Positions 1 to 5,699 of a DNA stretch of 6,402 bases are shown in pieces. The notes beneath the pieces were generated by a model that worked only from the letters and a program-made list of their open reading frames with translations, was not told where the DNA came from and ran no database searches. Position 1 is the stretch's first letter; every line of letters starts with the position of its first letter. Source of the stretch: Candidatus Bathyarchaeota archaeon RBG_13_52_12 (GTDB taxonomy: Archaea; Thermoproteota; Bathyarchaeia; TCS64); assembly GCA_001774245.1 (NCBI GenBank), contig MEZF01000082.1, positions 3,642-10,043 of the forward strand. The letters run 5' to 3'. Made by a program: the position numbers and the translations under genes.

Positions 1-725
1 CTGTAGATGCGCCCATAGCTGCTGTCCGCATCCCTTATTGCGACGAGGTCGCCGAGCCTCAGGTTATCCAGGCCGCACTCGTTCACCGTCTCCGTGCAAA
101 ACATGGTAATGTCGTAGTCACCGCTGCTCGTCTGGCTTCTGCCGAGGCCGCTGCCCATGATGGCGGCGGGGACTTCATGGGTAACAGGGACCTCGAGCCT
201 CCCTTTCACAAGCTTGGGGTCGATGGCATTGAGGAACTCCGGACTGGTATTGTATACTTTGACTTCGGGAGCGTCGAGGAGTTTAAGCCCAACGCCGAAG
301 GCCTTTATCTGAACCCGGTCCTCGATGACCAATTTCTCCATGGTTTCCTGTGAAAAGTCGACCATCACGTGCTCTATGCCTCCGTGCTTCCCAACTACGA
401 TACCCTTCTCCCCCTTTGCGTCACCCTCCACGACGATTGCCTCGTTCCCGATGCAGGAGAGGATGTTTAGCGCGTTACTCTGTCCTCTAGGAAACCTAGT
501 GTCCGAAACCCTGTTCTCGATGCTTACACCTGGCTCGACGTGATCAGCCATCCAGCCACAAGCTGGGTCGCCTACTCTGATGTTGTAGGTTATCCCCCCA
601 ACACCTGGTAGGACCACTGGTTCACCGTCCGCTGTGATCTTATATACTGAGTCACTTATCACCGGACTTACTACTTCACCGATCACGGATACCTTGACGA
701 GTTTGTCTCTATTAGTTCTGAGCAA
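1..725 (-). CDS. DUF4438 family protein, C-terminus cut by window edge
   Basis: The minus-strand frame is open from a TTG at 725 to the left edge and gives 241 complete codons. The protein begins MRTNRDKLVKVSVIGEV and contains PGVGGITYN (about 39-47), GDPACGW (51-57), DHVEPGVS (60-67), RGQSNALNILSCIGNEA (79-95) and, near residue 190, MGSGLGRSQTSSGDYDI. I recognise this pattern as DUF4438 (the Thermotoga TM1086-like family), found in archaea and thermophilic bacteria with no assigned biochemical role; this assignment is from memory. Family members are somewhat longer, so about 40-60 residues are probably missing. There is no signal peptide or membrane segment, so it is probably cytoplasmic. 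TTG is chosen because an in-frame TGA lies two codons upstream and the first downstream alternative (GTG at 689) would remove conserved sequence. No Shine-Dalgarno is visible. It lies downstream of the reductase on the same strand, but 178 bases away with its own TATA-like box. Confidence 0.82.
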   Translation of the reverse strand, partial: MLRTNRDKLVKVSVIGEVVSPVISDSVYKITADGEPVVLPGVGGITYNIRVGDPACGWMADHVEPGVSIENRVSDTRFPRGQSNALNILSCIGNEAIVVEGDAKGEKGIVVGKHGGIEHVMVDFSQETMEKLVIEDRVQIKAFGVGLKLLDAPEVKVYNTSPEFLNAIDPKLVKGRLEVPVTHEVPAAIMGSGLGRSQTSSGDYDITMFCTETVNECGLDNLRLGDLVAIRDADSSYGRIY

Positions 726-754
726 ATTGGATCATGACTATCTACGCGTGGCTC

Positions 755-777
755 GTTTAAGGTGCTCCCTAAAAAAC
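755..777 (-). promoter_or_regulatory. TATA-like promoter element(s) for the DUF4438 gene
   Basis: Read on the minus strand, CCTTAAAC (755-762) is centred about 33 bases before the TTG start, and a T-rich GTTTTTTAGGG (767-777) lies just upstream of it. Either could be the archaeal TATA box. The first would give a leader of only a few bases, fitting the lack of a ribosome binding site. This is inferred from spacing and base composition only. Confidence 0.4.
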
Positions 778-861
778 TTGTACATTTATCCTAAATGTGG
801 CAATAGTATTCGATAACGTGGCATCACGCACATCAGTTTCGCCTGTCCACCATTCTGAAAG

Positions 862-903
862 GCGCGCTAAAAATAAGTGAAAAAGTCAGGAATTAGGGTC
901 AGC
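862..903 (-). terminator. T-rich terminator after the reductase gene
   Basis: Immediately after the reductase stop codon the minus strand reads GACTTTTTCACTTATTTTTAG, with two runs of five T at 880-884 and 869-873. Archaeal RNA polymerase commonly stops at such U-tracts without a hairpin. The stretch ends in GCGCGC. The position fits; termination itself is inferred. Confidence 0.5.
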
Positions 904-2094
904 CTACTTGAGGTAAGCCGCCATCAGCTTCATGATCTTCCCCGGCGATCTCGCCACTATCTTGGCGACCGTCTTCTTAGTGTTCTCACCGTTTGCGAGG
1001 GCGAGTATCTCGTTGTTCGTGATGACCGTTGAGAGAATGTTTAGGTCGTCGTCACTGAACTTGTCGAGCATCTCAACGATCTTACGGCTATCCTTGATCC
1101 TCTTCCCCCAGTACTTCTCAAACTTAACTCGGTACTGGTTGAGTCTCTTCGCTGAAGTGTCCTCACCAACGATAGCGTCTACTGCCTCCCTTCCCGCTAT
1201 CTTACCCGCCTCGATGCCACTATGGATGCCCGCCCCTGTCATGGGGATGAGCTGACCCGCCGCATCGCCGACCAACATAAGATTATCGTCAACTATCTTG
1301 TCGAGCATACCAGACACAGGCGTGACTCCACCGTTCCTCCGAAGAACCTTAGCTTCCTTAAACCTCGGATCTGATTCTAGGAACTTTCTCAAGTAGTATA
1401 TCGCGGGCTCCGTGTGGATGTTACGGACACCGAGACCTACGTTTGCGACATCCTCGTTCTTCGGGAAGACCCACGCGTATCCTCCAGGTGCATAGCTTGT
1501 CCCAACATAGAACTCGTTCGTGGATGGGTCATCGAGGTGAAGGCCACCAAGCTGGAATTGAGCGCATGTGACTACATCCGTGTACCACCTCGCAAGTCCA
1601 GCGGAGCGGCGGATGATCGACCAATACCCATCCGCGCCTACCGTGACCTTAGCCTTGACCTTAATCTGCTCACCATTTTTCTCAGCTAATACCCCCGCGA
1701 CCTTGCCGTTCTCCTTGAAGACGCTAGTCGCCTTCGTCTCCATCAGTAACTCGGCACCAGCCTTCACGGCGAGATCACCTATGGCTTTGTCGAAGAACTG
1801 CCTGTTCAGCGTGTAGCCAACCCAGTTGTCGCTGGTTAGATCAATATAGCCCCTATTCGGGGCGAAGACCCTGGCACACGTGATCTTCTGCGCCACGAGG
1901 GGAGCGACAGGCTCGAGCCCCGCGTCCTGTATCCCGCTGAGGCTCAGCCCCTCTGCGCAGAATACAGGCGAACCAATAACCGGGTGCTCCTCAAGAAGAA
2001 CGGTGTGCGCACCGGCAGCCGCTGCGGCTCTAGCAGCCGACGACCCGGCGGGCCCACCCCCAACTACGACGATATCGCAGTCGATAAGCCGCAT
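904..2094 (-). CDS. Geranylgeranyl reductase family FAD-dependent oxidoreductase
   Basis: Probably a flavoprotein that saturates the geranylgeranyl chains of archaeal ether lipids (digeranylgeranylglycerophospholipid reductase type), acting at the membrane surface; the exact substrate is inferred from the family. Numbering from the ATG at 2094 (396 residues): Rossmann FAD motif VVGGGPAGSS about 10-19, acidic LLEEH at the end of the second strand 33-37, SPVFCAEG 42-49 with a Cys as in archaeal members, VGADG 152-156, the family signature GYAWVFPK 205-212 followed by GLG 220-222 (YxWxFP-x7/8-GxG), and the second FAD motif LVGDAAGQ 274-281. The length is typical and there is no membrane helix. 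A TTG at 2103 would add three residues (MIS) and would be almost exactly leaderless relative to the TATA box at 2124-2133; I prefer the ATG, but the two are hard to separate. It lies 39 bases downstream of the histone gene on the same strand. Confidence 0.9.
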   Translation of the reverse strand: MRLIDCDIVVVGGGPAGSSAARAAAAAGAHTVLLEEHPVIGSPVFCAEGLSLSGIQDAGLEPVAPLVAQKITCARVFAPNRGYIDLTSDNWVGYTLNRQFFDKAIGDLAVKAGAELLMETKATSVFKENGKVAGVLAEKNGEQIKVKAKVTVGADGYWSIIRRSAGLARWYTDVVTCAQFQLGGLHLDDPSTNEFYVGTSYAPGGYAWVFPKNEDVANVGLGVRNIHTEPAIYYLRKFLESDPRFKEAKVLRRNGGVTPVSGMLDKIVDDNLMLVGDAAGQLIPMTGAGIHSGIEAGKIAGREAVDAIVGEDTSAKRLNQYRVKFEKYWGKRIKDSRKIVEMLDKFSDDDLNILSTVITNNEILALANGENTKKTVAKIVARSPGKIMKLMAAYLK

Positions 2095-2123
2095 ACTAAT
2101 CAAATAGTCGCCCGCGGCTCTCG

Positions 2124-2133
2124 TATTTTAAAG
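2124..2133 (-). promoter_or_regulatory. TATA box of the reductase gene
   Basis: CTTTAAAATA on the minus strand directly abuts the histone TAG stop at 2134-2136. Its centre is about 26 bases before position 2102, predicting a start of transcription at or just before the reductase start codon. So the reductase may have its own promoter even if it is also read from the histone promoter. Confidence 0.5.
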
Positions 2134-2352
2134 CTATCTCTCCATGACCTTCTGGGCGGCGATCTCTATGTCCTTTGCCTTCACCGTCTTCCTCCCGGCG
2201 TGTTTAGCATAGTCAAGGGCCTCCTTAGCAACCTTCACTCCTATTTCCTCAAGGGCCTTACCTAAGGCGACGGCGCTCTCTTCACTCACGCGGTCCGCGC
2301 CAGCGCGTTTTATCAGCTTGTGCATCGGAGCAACTTTAATCTCATCAGTCAA
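2134..2352 (-). CDS. Archaeal histone (HMf family)
   Basis: A 72-residue single histone-fold protein that packages DNA as dimers and longer oligomers. The fold runs from VAPMHKLIKRAGADRVSE (7-24; Arg21 at the position of the DNA-contacting Arg of the first loop) through the long central helix (about 25-50) to KHAGRKTVKAKDIEIA (50-65). That last segment holds the RKT DNA-contact triplet (54-56) and the conserved Arg54/Asp61 pair. Length matches the family and there is no tail. The start is TTG: there is no ATG or GTG between it and the upstream in-frame TAG, and the next Met (residue 10) would delete part of helix 1. There is no Shine-Dalgarno; a TATA-like box lies about 35-45 bases upstream. 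The gene is divergent from S17e and followed closely by the reductase. Confidence 0.97.
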   Translation of the reverse strand: MTDEIKVAPMHKLIKRAGADRVSEESAVALGKALEEIGVKVAKEALDYAKHAGRKTVKAKDIEIAAQKVMER

Positions 2353-2384
2353 TTGAAACCAACCCTAATACTATTCAGCTTTCC

Positions 2385-2398
2385 TTAAATATTTAATT
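2385..2398 (-). promoter_or_regulatory. TATA box of the histone gene
   Basis: AATTAAATATTTAA on the minus strand is centred about 39 bases before the TTG start, predicting a leader of roughly a dozen bases. It is the most A+T-rich element close to the gene. A second A+T-rich stretch (about 2406-2430) lies further upstream and could contribute. Confidence 0.5.
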
Positions 2399-2589
2399 CT
2401 TACCCCTTTTTCATTTAAAAAGACTGAAAAATAGGTTTATAATCGTTTTAAAGGTGATTAACGGCGTATTCTATGAGCTGATTCTCATTGTGGTTAAGTG
2501 TGTAAACACGCATCATTTGCAGTTTAGATTAATCGCTCTAAATTTGAAGATGAGGAGTACGCGCGCTATTCACGTGAAGCTAGGGTAAA

Positions 2590-2643
2590 CGTTTAAATGA
2601 GTGTCTAAGCCTCATACAGCATCGGCAAAAACCATCCCGGTGA
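2590..2643 (+). promoter_or_regulatory. S17e promoter and Shine-Dalgarno
   Basis: TTTAAAT (2592-2598) is a TATA box that predicts transcription starting near 2621. GGTGA (2639-2643) is complementary to the archaeal 16S rRNA 3' end and lies 8 bases before the GTG start codon. It therefore selects that GTG over the ATG at 2645, which opens only a four-codon frame. Confidence 0.65.
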
Positions 2644-2651
2644 AATGAAAA

Positions 2652-2882
2652 GTGGGTAAAGTAAGGACAGAGATGGTCAAGAGGACAACGCTCGAGCTAA
2701 TCAACAAGTACTCGAAAAGCTTCAACACCGACTTCGACCACAACAAAAAGTTCATGGCAGAGCTCAACATCGGTGTCTCCAAGAAGATGAGAAACAAGGT
2801 AGCCGGGTACGCTACAAGGGTCGTCAAGTCTGACCTTATAGCGATAGAGGTCGAGGGCGAGGTAGAGCCTGAGAACATCTAG
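2652..2882 (+). CDS. rps17e: 30S ribosomal protein S17e
   Basis: A small-subunit ribosomal protein present in archaea and eukaryotes but not in bacteria. The 76-residue product starts MGKVRTEMVKRTTLELINKY, the classic S17e opening. It continues with the conserved NTDFDHNKKFM (about 26-36), SKKMRNKVAGYATR (43-56) and an acidic C-terminal tail EVEGEVEPENI. Length is normal for archaeal S17e. The start is GTG, supported both by the match to the family start and by GGTGA eight bases upstream. It is transcribed alone here: the divergent histone gene is 299 bases away, and it converges on the phosphoribosyltransferase gene with a 29-base gap. Confidence 0.97.
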   Translation: MGKVRTEMVKRTTLELINKYSKSFNTDFDHNKKFMAELNIGVSKKMRNKVAGYATRVVKSDLIAIEVEGEVEPENI

Positions 2883-2911
2883 ACGCCATCATTCAAGGTT
2901 TCGAAGAATCT

Positions 2912-3508
2912 TCATTCTAATGGTAGGTAATGTGCCACATCCCTCTCCTTGAATCCTGCCTCGACGAGCTCCTTGGCGATAGTTTTCCCCTGAAGCCCCT
3001 TGGCACGTAGCTTATCTGCTACCTCGGTGAGGCACTCTTTGAGTTCCCAGGGGTAGACGACCCATGCGTCGACGCTCTCGGCGTAGTAGTCGGGAACGAA
3101 GCTACTCCAGGGCTTTATATGGAGTGTGGCCACTCTGACCAATGACGCTCCCTTTTCCTCTATGTGCTCCTTGGCCTTTAATAGGGAGGCTCCCGAGTCA
3201 GAGACGTCATCTGCTATGAGGACCTTCAATCTGGCGACATTTGCGTTGAGTGGGAGGACGATGATAGGCTCGGGGCGCTTAACCATGCCATCATATGCTT
3301 CCAATTGGACGCTGGCAAGCTTTCGGATGCTGAGCTGGTCGCAGAGTATTCTTGCTGGGTCGAAGCCACCCCTGCTTACGGCGACTATGAGATCGGGTTT
3401 GAAACCCGATGCGACGATCTTCTGAGCCAAGGTCTCAGTAAGGCTCTGAACGTCATCCCAGTTAAGGTGAAGGAAATATAGGTTACCTAACTTCAAATTG
3501 CTATCCAT
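2912..3508 (-). CDS. Purine-type phosphoribosyltransferase (hypoxanthine/guanine/xanthine-like)
   Basis: Type I PRTase, probably cytoplasmic, transferring ribose-5-phosphate from PRPP to a purine base (salvage); which base is not determined. Numbered from the ATG at 3508 (198 residues): DLIVAVSRGG (39-48, pyrophosphate loop SRGG), the PRPP-binding signature VLIADDVSDSGASL (96-109), and KPWSSFVPDYY (132-142) followed by AWVVYPWE (148-155). The last two resemble the small gpT-like archaeal enzymes of Pyrococcus and Sulfolobus, where this region forms part of the base-binding hood. Residues 156-198 are a charged helical C-terminal extension. An in-frame GTG at 3547 would add 13 residues (MWRVGGRINWGKT); the promoter would make it nearly leaderless. 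The ATG is preferred because the N-terminus then fits the family better and a weak GGGGT precedes it. Convergent with S17e. Confidence 0.87.
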   Translation of the reverse strand: MDSNLKLGNLYFLHLNWDDVQSLTETLAQKIVASGFKPDLIVAVSRGGFDPARILCDQLSIRKLASVQLEAYDGMVKRPEPIIVLPLNANVARLKVLIADDVSDSGASLLKAKEHIEEKGASLVRVATLHIKPWSSFVPDYYAESVDAWVVYPWELKECLTEVADKLRAKGLQGKTIAKELVEAGFKERDVAHYLPLE

Positions 3509-3551
3509 TGTTTTACCCCAATTAATGCGCCCACCAACTCGCCACACTGTG

Positions 3552-3566
3552 GTAGAATAGTTCTAC
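3552..3566. promoter_or_regulatory. Perfect 6-3-6 palindrome, candidate operator
   Basis: GTAGAA-TAG-TTCTAC is a perfect inverted repeat. It lies between the TATA-like element at 3573-3584 and the start codon of the minus-strand phosphoribosyltransferase gene, overlapping the predicted transcription start (about 3552). This is a typical place for an archaeal repressor to bind and block polymerase. No regulator is identified. Confidence 0.45.
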
Positions 3567-3572
3567 GGAATT

Positions 3573-3584
3573 ACCTAAATAGGT
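3573..3584 (-). promoter_or_regulatory. TATA-like element of the phosphoribosyltransferase gene
   Basis: ACCTATTTAGGT on the minus strand is A+T-rich at its core and also an inverted repeat (ACCTA/TAGGT). Its centre predicts a transcript start near 3552, four bases before the GTG at 3547 or about 43 before the ATG at 3508. Confidence 0.45.
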
Positions 3585-3691
3585 TATTTCCTCTCTACTG
3601 CGTGTGCGGTGGAGTTGATGATAAGACTATGGCCCACATATGGGGGTTAGTGATTAGGAAAGGCTTGATGGGATTTTTGAGTATCTGAGAA

Positions 3692-3701
3692 CTCTTTTTA
3701 T
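3692..3701 (+). promoter_or_regulatory. TATA box of the ferredoxin-like gene
   Basis: CTCTTTTTAT is centred about 27 bases before the ATG at 3724, which predicts a leaderless mRNA starting at the A of the ATG. A GGTGA at 3703-3707 is too far (16 bases) from the ATG to act as a ribosome binding site and would not be in a leaderless transcript. Confidence 0.55.
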
Positions 3702-3723
3702 CGGTGAAAATTAACTCTTACAC

Positions 3724-4398
3724 ATGACTAACAAACAGCCGGGCTATCGTTATGAGAACGACTGGACGAAAAAGGAACTCGAAGAGATACTGAAAATAGT
3801 GAATATAGGAATAACCCTCCCGGTAAACACCGAGATAAAGGCAGACCAGACAGTGCTAAACCTCGACGAAGCCAAGCAGTACCTGACGAAAGCGAGCAAG
3901 ATTGCCCTGAGGGACTGCACATGCAGAACTGCACGCAAACATTGCAGCCACTCCCTTGACACCTGCTTCGCTCTAAACGGACTCGCCGAATTCAACGTCA
4001 AGAACGGGATATCAAAGGAGATCAGTCTGAGGGAGGCTATGGGTATTCTTGAAAGGGCACATGAAGAGGGGCTCGTACACATGGCTTACGTGTTGCTTAA
4101 GGATTCAAACCTTGATCGAGAGGTCAACTCAATTTGCTGTTGCTGCTCCTGCTGCTGCAACATGCTCGCAGCTACGCAGCGGTTCGGATTGGCCCTCAAC
4201 ATCTTAGTATCTGACACGGCTTCGGTTACCGATTCAACAAAATGCACCCTGTGCGGGATTTGCGTGGCCCGCTGCCAGTTTGGCGCTAGGGAGATCAAGG
4301 ATGGTTCCCTAGAGTATAGGCCCGAACGCTGCATGGGATGCGGTCTCTGCGTGAGCAAGTGCCCCAGTTTAGCCATATCTCTTGTGAAGAAGAAGTAA
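3724..4398 (+). CDS. Cysteine-rich 4Fe-4S dicluster ferredoxin-like protein
   Basis: A 224-residue soluble iron-sulfur protein with 19 cysteines, probably an electron carrier or redox-partner subunit; its partner is unknown. The C-terminus holds two classical [4Fe-4S] motifs: CTLCGICVARC (174-184) and CMGCGLCVSKCP (203-214). Before them lies a domain seen in uncharacterised archaeal and anaerobe ferredoxins: ALRDCTCR (61-68), then Cys74 and Cys81 (a C-x-C-x6-C-x6-C arrangement), a helical ISLREAMGILERAHEEGLVH (100-119), and the cluster ICCCCSCCCNM (137-147) with seven Cys in eight residues. As I recall it, the usual family form is C-N-C-C-x-C-C-C, so the second position is an extra Cys here. 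These cysteines suggest a further metal site; that is inference. The start is supported by the TATA box at leaderless distance. It precedes the transporter by 33 bases on the same strand, possibly one transcript. Confidence 0.85.
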   Translation: MTNKQPGYRYENDWTKKELEEILKIVNIGITLPVNTEIKADQTVLNLDEAKQYLTKASKIALRDCTCRTARKHCSHSLDTCFALNGLAEFNVKNGISKEISLREAMGILERAHEEGLVHMAYVLLKDSNLDREVNSICCCCSCCCNMLAATQRFGLALNILVSDTASVTDSTKCTLCGICVARCQFGAREIKDGSLEYRPERCMGCGLCVSKCPSLAISLVKKK

Positions 4399-4421
4399 AA
4401 AATCAAACGGAGCGCGCGAGT

Positions 4422-4426
4422 GTGAT
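4422..4426 (+). promoter_or_regulatory. Shine-Dalgarno of the transporter gene
   Basis: GTGAT, complementary to the archaeal 16S rRNA 3' end, lies 5 bases before the ATG at 4432 and supports that start over the in-frame ATG at 4444. A ribosome binding site without an obvious TATA box in the 33-base gap fits co-transcription with the ferredoxin-like gene. Confidence 0.55.
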
Positions 4427-4431
4427 GGAAC

Positions 4432-4782
4432 ATGGGCGGCGAAATGAATAGGAGGATACCAAAATTGGCAGCCTTGGCGTTGGTGCTCTCCAGGGTCAGC
4501 GCTCAACCGAGTGGCTTGATCACTGCCCTACTCCTGATTGAGATCTCTCAAACATATGCTGTTTCTTTGGGCGTCGCCGGGCAGTTATCCACCATGGTAT
4601 CAGCCGTCTCAGTATTCGTGGGGCTGCTGATGAGCGTGCTAGCCATCAAATACAGCCACAGGTCATTGATGCTAGTTGGTCTATCCTTCTACGTGGTCTC
4701 ATTCGTAGCAAACTATCTGGCTCCCGACTTCGCGACGTTGTTGGTGGCGTTCTCCCTAATCGGGTCGGTGTCTCGATGGTGA
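4432..4782 (+). CDS. Major facilitator transporter, N-terminal fragment (frameshifted)
   Basis: This is the first part of a 12-helix major facilitator superfamily transporter of the inner membrane. The 116-residue frame contains helix 1 (about 10-34, KLAALALVLSRVSAQPSGLI), helix 2 (about 45-66), helix 3 (about 74-92) and the beginning of helix 4 (about 99-111), then derails into SVSRW and stops at 4780-4782. Correct family sequence continues in another frame: adding one G to GGG at 4762-4764 gives IGVGVSMVNPMASA and joins it to the downstream frame, yielding a normal-length protein of about 396 residues. So this is a split gene, not a separate protein. The start at 4432 follows GTGAT; an ATG at 4444 is possible. 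The substrate is unknown; drug or small-molecule efflux permeases are the nearest general type. Confidence 0.8.
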   Translation: MGGEMNRRIPKLAALALVLSRVSAQPSGLITALLLIEISQTYAVSLGVAGQLSTMVSAVSVFVGLLMSVLAIKYSHRSLMLVGLSFYVVSFVANYLAPDFATLLVAFSLIGSVSRW

Positions 4783-5621
4783 ACCCGATGGCGTCCGCCT
4801 TGGTTGGTGCCTTGATCCCACAGGGGCAGAGGGCAAAGATAATCAGCTGGTTTCAAGCTGGGATGGCCGTCTGCGTACTTGTGGGTTCACCGATCATCAC
4901 CTATATTACGGGGGCCTGGGGGTGGAAAGTTAACTTCCTTCTGTTCGCAATCCCCATCGTGGTAGCCTCTTTTGCCATCGTCTATATTGCGGTGCCAAGT
5001 TCGGCCCCCCAAGGAGGGTTGAACAGTGTTCAAGAAAGCGTGATCGGAGGCTTCAAGAAGGTACTAGTAAATAGGTCCGCCTTATCCTGTGTAGCCTGCT
5101 CGATACTGGCCGATGCGGCCTGGGCTGTGACCCCCGTCTATGGCATCACTTACATGAGGCAGGTAACGCAGCTACCCCTCAGCCTCTCTTGGCTCATACT
5201 CGTCGGAACATCGACGAGCTTCATGGTGGGCGGAATCATGGGAGGATACCTGGTGAACCGTTTTGGTAGGCTCAGGCTCGCCACTGTATCGGCATCTATC
5301 GTGGGTCTCCTGATAATTGCTTACATGAATATCGCCATCTCGATCGTTGCCGCCATGCTAGTCTTCGCTAGCTGCTTTTTTTCATCTATCAGGTACACTG
5401 CATCCGAGAGCCTAACCCTTGAACAGATCCCTGTAATGAGGGGCACAGTCATGTCGCTGTATTCTATAGCCATGAGCCTCGGCATGGCGTTGGGAACCAT
5501 CATCGGTGGATATTTATTGATACATTTTGGGTTCAACGGCGTGGGGTTCCTTGGCCTGCTCACCATCGCAGCGGCCCTACTATATCGTTCCTCTGTCAAG
5601 GATCCAATGAGCAAAAAATGA
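4776..5621 (+). CDS. Major facilitator transporter, C-terminal fragment (frameshifted)
   Basis: The continuation of the same transporter in the -1 frame, 281 residues counted from an internal ATG that is probably not a real start. It contains the rest of helix 4, helix 5 (about 28-46, AGMAVCVLVGSPIITYI), the common GW-K/R-xxF motif (49-54) opening helix 6, a cytoplasmic loop (about 73-100), and six further helices. GGYLVNRFGRLR (156-167) between helices 8 and 9 is the repeat of the superfamily's motif A (GxLaDrxGRR). The C-terminus is short and charged (SSVKDPMSKK). Without the N-terminal half no transport is expected, unless the frameshift is a sequence error. The two frames overlap by seven bases, with no canonical X-XXY-YYZ slippery site at the junction, so programmed frameshifting is unlikely. 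Confidence 0.82.
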   Translation: MVNPMASALVGALIPQGQRAKIISWFQAGMAVCVLVGSPIITYITGAWGWKVNFLLFAIPIVVASFAIVYIAVPSSAPQGGLNSVQESVIGGFKKVLVNRSALSCVACSILADAAWAVTPVYGITYMRQVTQLPLSLSWLILVGTSTSFMVGGIMGGYLVNRFGRLRLATVSASIVGLLIIAYMNIAISIVAAMLVFASCFFSSIRYTASESLTLEQIPVMRGTVMSLYSIAMSLGMALGTIIGGYLLIHFGFNGVGFLGLLTIAAALLYRSSVKDPMSKK

Positions 5622-5648
5622 ATTTTCTTAGCTAGCCACTCACTTGCT

Positions 5649-5660
5649 TGATATTTAAAT
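5649..5660 (+). promoter_or_regulatory. TATA-like box in the gap before the transposase
   Basis: TGATATTTAAAT is a good archaeal TATA candidate. It predicts a start near 5681, close to an ATG at 5678 that opens a 32-codon frame, and about 90 bases before the transposase frame. It could drive the transposase or be the remnant promoter of a gene displaced by the insertion. Confidence 0.35.
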
Positions 5661-5699
5661 TCATGAAGTCTTCTCCTATGAACATAGTTCTTTTATGCA

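Larger units (their letters stand above)
2353..2651. other. 299-base gap with divergent histone and S17e promoters
   Basis: No convincing gene is present. The left third is A+T-rich and holds the histone promoter; the right end holds the S17e TATA box and ribosome binding site. Between them are a weak hairpin (ATGAG/CTCAT, 2473-2488), the near-palindrome GTGTGTAAACACGC (about 2499-2512, one G:T pair) and CGCGCGC at 2560-2566. I looked for a C/D-box guide RNA and for tRNA features and found none that held up. The gap is long for a compact archaeal genome, so a small non-coding RNA cannot be excluded. Confidence 0.5.

Noticed and set aside
634..816. Plus-strand frame of 60 codons over the DUF4438 start.
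   Set aside because: Antisense to the conserved N-terminus of DUF4438 and its promoter; no conserved features.
2473..2488. Hairpin ATGAG-CTGATT-CTCAT as a terminator or riboswitch element.
   Set aside because: Only five pairs, no U-tract and no gene end nearby; expected by chance in a gap this size.
2400..2600. Possible C/D-box guide RNA or other small RNA in the histone-S17e gap (GTGATTA, CTGA, AGATGAG-like words).
   Set aside because: No pair of correctly spaced C and D boxes with proper consensus; the words are individually common.
2645..2659. Mini-frame ATG AAA AGT GGG TAA overlapping the S17e start.
   Set aside because: Four codons; the better-spaced GGTGA and family alignment select the GTG at 2652. 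Coincidental overlap.
3609..3650. Ten-codon frame MIRLWPTYGG with an SD-like GGTGG before its ATG (3618), upstream of the ferredoxin-like gene.
   Set aside because: It lies upstream of the TATA box at 3692-3701, so it would not be on the predicted ferredoxin mRNA. It is too short and has no promoter of its own.
4086..4433. Minus-strand 115-codon frame with a poly-Gln-like stretch opposite the ferredoxin-like gene.
   Set aside because: The Gln run is simply the complement of the Cys codons TGC/TGT; no promoter and no domain.
4759..4782. Programmed -1 ribosomal frameshift in the transporter.
   Set aside because: No X-XXY-YYZ heptamer and no evident downstream stem; transporters are not known to use it. 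A simple indel explains the data.
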